A stretch of 16,997 nucleotides of DNA from Microbacteriaceae bacterium UBA963. Lineage in GTDB: Bacteria > Actinomycetota > Actinomycetes > Actinomycetales > Microbacteriaceae. The stretch lies in contig DBCH01000124.1 of assembly GCA_002292955.1 (NCBI GenBank), positions 1-16,997 of the forward strand. The letters are read 5' to 3'. Position numbers and translations under genes: made by a program. The notes under the pieces are model-generated. The model saw only the letters and a program-made list of their open reading frames with translations, made no database searches and was not told where the DNA came from. Positions 14,559 through 16,997 of this stretch are shown here, in pieces. Positions within the stretch are counted from its first letter, which is position 1. Each line of letters begins with the position of its first letter.

Positions 14559-14948
14559 CTACCATTCTTGCAGGGGCACGAGCGTTCTGAGGTCGGCCCG
14601 GCTTCCCGAGGCGTGCACGCGGGCTTCGGTGAGGGCATCCAGCCACGCGAGTTCGCCAGTGGCGAGAGTGACCCAGGTAGCGGCATCCATCTCCACCACG
14701 TTGGCGGGGGTGCCCCGCGTATGGCGTGGGCCCTCGACGCACTGCACCGCGCCGAAGGGTGGAACGCGCACCTCGACCGTGTGACCAGGGTGAGCGTCGG
14801 CGAGCACTTGGAGAAGATAGCGCACGGCCGTGGCGAGTTGGGGTCTCGAGGCGCCGACTCCGTCGGCTACTCGACCGGCGGAGAGGTCATCGCGAACTGC
14901 GATAACGGCCGCACGACCCTCGTCGGGGCGGATGCGCGGAGGTGCCAT
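14559..14948 (-). CDS. Bacterial SCP-orthologue (sterol carrier family) protein
   Basis: A 129-residue soluble protein of the actinobacterial SCP-like family. The diagnostic stretch is HPGHTVEVRVPPFGAVQC followed by GPRHTRGTPANVVEMDAATW and a C-terminal VHASGSRADLRTLVPL. Sterol-carrier-like proteins bind lipids in a hydrophobic cavity; no ligand is known to me for this branch. It lies divergent from purD, a neighbourhood I recall from other actinobacteria. The ATG at 14946-14948 has no ribosome site; CAGACT lies 6 nt before it, again leaderless-like. It is followed after 2 nt by the two-TM gene. Confidence 0.85.
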   Translation of the reverse strand: MAPPRIRPDEGRAAVIAVRDDLSAGRVADGVGASRPQLATAVRYLLQVLADAHPGHTVEVRVPPFGAVQCVEGPRHTRGTPANVVEMDAATWVTLATGELAWLDALTEARVHASGSRADLRTLVPLQEW

Positions 14949-14982
14949 GGGTCCAGTCTGCCGGAGTTCGTCTCAATGGTTG

Positions 14983-15117
14983 GTTTCGATACGTCGCTGC
15001 GCGACTACTCAACCAACGGAACCTCCGTCGCTGCGCGACTACTCAACCAACGGAACCTCCGTCGCTAGGCGACTACTCAACCAACGGAACCTCCGTCGCT
15101 AGGCGACTACTCAACCA
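14983..15117. repeat. 34-bp tandem repeat, about 3.4 copies, in front of purD
   Basis: Three full 34-bp copies lie at 15001-15034, 15035-15068 and 15069-15102, and a fourth is cut short at 15103-15117. Each begins GCGACTACTCAACCAACGGA and ends in CTCCGTCGCT plus a variable dinucleotide (GC in copy 1, AG in copies 2 and 3); otherwise the copies are identical. The unit carries internal symmetry: ACGGA/TCCGT within it, and GTCGC/GCGAC across unit joints. GGTTTCGATACGTCGCTGC (14982-15000) leads in and looks like the head of the same repeat family. The array fills most of the 211-bp gap between the divergent SCP-like and purD genes. Confidence 0.9.
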
Positions 15118-15146
15118 GCAGGCGGGGCGAGTTCGAGCGCACGCCC

Positions 15147-15152
15147 TAGGCT
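15147..15152 (+). promoter_or_regulatory. Possible -10 box for purD
   Basis: TAGGCT fits TAnnnT and ends 7 nt before the GTG start of purD. Transcription would begin at or next to the start codon. It lies 30 bp past the tandem repeat. No -35 match is seen. Confidence 0.3.
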
Positions 15153-15159
15153 TAAGGAC

Positions 15160-16428
15160 GTGAAGATTCTTGTGGTGGGCTCGGGCGCACGCGAGCACGC
15201 CATCATCCTGTCGCTGTTGAGCGAGGACCACGACCACGAGATCACCTGCGCGCCGGGCAACGCCGGAATCGCTCACGATGTGCCCTGTGTGAGTGCCAAC
15301 CCCAACGACCCGGAGGCGATGGCCGCCATGGCGAGCCAGCTCGAGGTGGACCTCGTGGTGATTGGGCCCGAGGCGCCGCTCGTGGCCGGCGTGGCCGACG
15401 CAGTGCGCGAAGCGGGCATCCCTGTGTTTGGACCCAACCAGTCGGCGGCGGCCCTTGAGGGCTCGAAGTCGTTTGCCAAACGCATCATGGATGCCGCCGG
15501 AGTTCCCACGGGCCGCGCCCACCGGGCGAGCACGCTAATCGAGGCCGAGACAATTCTCGACGACTTTGGCGCCCCCTTCGTGGTGAAGGCCGACGGCCTG
15601 GCTGCTGGCAAGGGTGTGATTGTGACGAGTGACCGCGATGCTGCCGTGGCCCACACCATGCACTGGCTCGCCGAGGGCCATGTGCTGATCGAAGAATTCC
15701 TCGACGGCGAGGAGGTCTCGCTCTTTGTGTTCTCCGACGGCCACGACGTTCTGCCCCTCACCCCCGCCCAGGATTTCAAACGCCTGCTCGATGGTGACGC
15801 CGGTCCCAATACGGGTGGCATGGGAGCGTATTCGCCGCTTCCGTGGCTGGCCAATCAGTTTGGCAGTATCGATGCCTTCACCCGCGAGTGCGTGGAGACC
15901 GTGGCGCTGCCCGTGGTGCGCCAGCTCGAGAGCGAGGGCACGCCTTTTGTGGGACTGCTTTACTGCGGGCTCATCGTGACCACCGCGGGAATTCGCGTGA
16001 TCGAGTTCAACGCACGCTTTGGCGACCCCGAGACACAGGTAGTTCTGCCACGCATGATCACCCCGCTGAGCGATGTGCTCTACGCCTCAGCAGTGGGCGA
16101 CCTCGCGAGCGAACCCGCCATCGAATTTTCACCGGATGCCGTGGTTACCGTTGTGCTGGCCAGTGAAAACTATCCGGAGACTCCGATGATTGGTCGGGAA
16201 ATTGGTGGTCTCGATGACGCGGGTGCGGTGCCGGGTGTGCACCTGACGCACGCCGCGACAGCGCGGGAGGGCGAGCGTCTCGTCACCTCGGGTGGTCGGG
16301 TACTCAGCGTGGTTGCCCGCGGCGATTCGTTTACCGAGGCCCGCGCGCGCGCCTACGACGCGATGGGGCGGCTTGAACTACAGGGCGGGCACTACCGACG
16401 AGACATTGCGGCCAAGGTGGTGGGCTAG
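15160..16428 (+). CDS. purD: PurD, phosphoribosylamine-glycine ligase (GAR synthetase)
   Basis: Second purine step: phosphoribosylamine, glycine and ATP give GAR. It is a cytoplasmic ATP-grasp enzyme of 422 residues, normal length. It starts MKILVVGSGAREHAI (GTG 15160), with GPEAPLVAG (69-77), VVKADGLAAGKGV (141-153), NTGGMGAYSP (217-226) and EFNARFGDPETQ (282-293). AAGGA (15154-15158) is only 1 nt before the GTG, too close for a normal site, while a TAGGCT box sits 7 nt upstream, so leaderless initiation is likely. Its stop TAG shares its last base with the GTG of purC, so the two are one operon and probably coupled. Confidence 0.97.
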   Translation: MKILVVGSGAREHAIILSLLSEDHDHEITCAPGNAGIAHDVPCVSANPNDPEAMAAMASQLEVDLVVIGPEAPLVAGVADAVREAGIPVFGPNQSAAALEGSKSFAKRIMDAAGVPTGRAHRASTLIEAETILDDFGAPFVVKADGLAAGKGVIVTSDRDAAVAHTMHWLAEGHVLIEEFLDGEEVSLFVFSDGHDVLPLTPAQDFKRLLDGDAGPNTGGMGAYSPLPWLANQFGSIDAFTRECVETVALPVVRQLESEGTPFVGLLYCGLIVTTAGIRVIEFNARFGDPETQVVLPRMITPLSDVLYASAVGDLASEPAIEFSPDAVVTVVLASENYPETPMIGREIGGLDDAGAVPGVHLTHAATAREGERLVTSGGRVLSVVARGDSFTEARARAYDAMGRLELQGGHYRRDIAAKVVG

Positions 16429-16997
16429 TGGTTTCGACAGGCTCAACCAGCGACAGTGCAAGCTCAACCAGCGACGGGTTTCGACAGGCTCAACCGACCA
16501 CGTTGCCCGGTTGGTCGCACGCGTACTCGGGCAAGGTGCGCGATCTGTTCGTGCCTGCGGGGCAAGACCTCGCCACCGCACCCCACATCCTCGTGGTGGC
16601 CAGCGATCGGGTGAGTGCGTTCGACCACGTGCTCGAGCCGGGCATCCCCGGCAAAGGTGCGCTACTGACGCGCCTGAGCACCTGGTGGTTTAGCCAACTC
16701 GGTGTGAGCAATCACCTGCGCGAACCCGATGCGAGCACTCCGGCCATCCCGGCGAGCGTGGTGTCGTCGTCGATGCTCGTTGCAAACCTCGACATGTTTC
16801 CGATCGAGGCCGTGGTGCGCGGCTACCTCACGGGAAGCGGGTGGTTGGAATACCAGGCAACCCAGAGTGTCTGCGGAGTAGCCCTCCCGGCCGGCCTGAA
16901 GGACGGCGACCAGCTACCCGAACCCATCTATACCCCCGCATGGAAGGCTCCCGTGGGTGAGCACGACGAAAACATCACATTCGAGCGCACGGTTGAG
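16428..16997 (+). CDS. purC: PurC, SAICAR synthase, N-terminal part (3' end outside window)
   Basis: Joins CAIR with aspartate using ATP to make SAICAR. It runs off the right edge with 190 codons visible. The conserved fold begins near residue 27 with WSHAYSGKVRDLF, then SDRVSAFD, PGIPGKGALLTRLS, VVRGYLTGSGWLEYQ and GLKDGDQLPEPIYTP. The upstream start is GTG 16428, overlapping the purD stop (TAGTG) with GGTGG 7 nt upstream. The first 24 or so residues (VSTGSTSDSASSTSDGFRQ and on) are encoded by two copies of an intergenic-type repeat and are Ser/Thr-rich with no place in the usual fold. A TTG at 16503 could be an alternative start but has no ribosome site. Confidence 0.93.
   Translation, partial: MVSTGSTSDSASSTSDGFRQAQPTTLPGWSHAYSGKVRDLFVPAGQDLATAPHILVVASDRVSAFDHVLEPGIPGKGALLTRLSTWWFSQLGVSNHLREPDASTPAIPASVVSSSMLVANLDMFPIEAVVRGYLTGSGWLEYQATQSVCGVALPAGLKDGDQLPEPIYTPAWKAPVGEHDENITFERTVE
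16430..16495. repeat. Repeat copies at the purD-purC junction
   Basis: GGTTTCGACAGGCTCAACC occurs identically at 16430-16448 and 16477-16495, and CTCAACCAGCGAC occurs at 16442-16454 and 16463-16475 between them. It belongs to the same family as the array before purD (shared GGTTTCGA and CTCAACCA cores). It lies inside the reading frame of purC. Confidence 0.85.

Noticed and set aside
15001..15117. CRISPR array
   Set aside because: Units abut each other with no unique spacers and there are no cas genes; it is a simple tandem repeat.
14942..15163. Short plus-strand proteins made of repeated DYSTNGTSVARRLLNQ-like units
   Set aside because: Frames read through the 34-bp tandem repeat; they lack a ribosome site and do not correspond to a known protein.

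Overview
The window is about 17 kb of high-GC DNA from an actinobacterium. Microbacteriaceae is the best guess. Pointers are the GC-rich third positions, several GTG starts, a DUF3073 gene beside purM, an actinobacterial SCP-orthologue gene beside purD, and intergenic repeats of the GGTTTCGACAGGCTCAACC type, which I recall from that family. The call rests on gene content and my memory of families, not on a database search.

Left part (1-4841, minus strand): a DEAD-box RNA helicase cut by the window edge, with a long Arg/Asp-rich N-terminal region, then a complete 1067-residue RND (HAE1-type) efflux permease with no adaptor gene beside it. A 93-bp divergent gap leads to a plus-strand operon (4935-7852): a KimA-like APC potassium transporter followed by two tightly packed FluC/CrcB fluoride-channel genes, probably the two halves of a heterodimer.

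Middle part (7884-12519): a minus-strand HEAT-like protein of unknown function; a plus-strand DUF3073 gene with a strong hairpin in its leader; a minus-strand pair purM plus a six-TM membrane protein with a Lys/Ala-rich, histone-H1-like tail, overlapping by 8 bp; and purF reading away from purM. As I recall, purF, purM and DUF3073 usually lie in one direction in actinobacteria, so the purM/membrane-protein block may be inverted here.

Right part (12561-16997): a minus-strand group holds a 46-residue four-cysteine DUF2256 protein whose stop overlaps the start of a PhrB-type iron-sulfur (6-4) photolyase/cryptochrome, and upstream of these an SCP-like protein and a small two-TM protein. Diverging from them are purD and the start of purC, which overlap by one base. 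A 34-bp tandem repeat lies before purD. A related repeat lies at the purD/purC junction and is read in frame as the N-terminus of PurC.

Four purine genes (purM, purF, purD, purC) give the region its theme: PurF, PurD, PurM and PurC catalyse steps 1, 2, 5 and the SAICAR step of IMP synthesis. I saw no tRNA, rRNA, insertion sequence, phage gene or CRISPR array. The most unusual items are the repeat-encoded PurC N-terminus, the DUF2256-photolyase coupling, the asymmetric FluC pair, the H1-tailed membrane protein and the DUF3073 leader hairpin.
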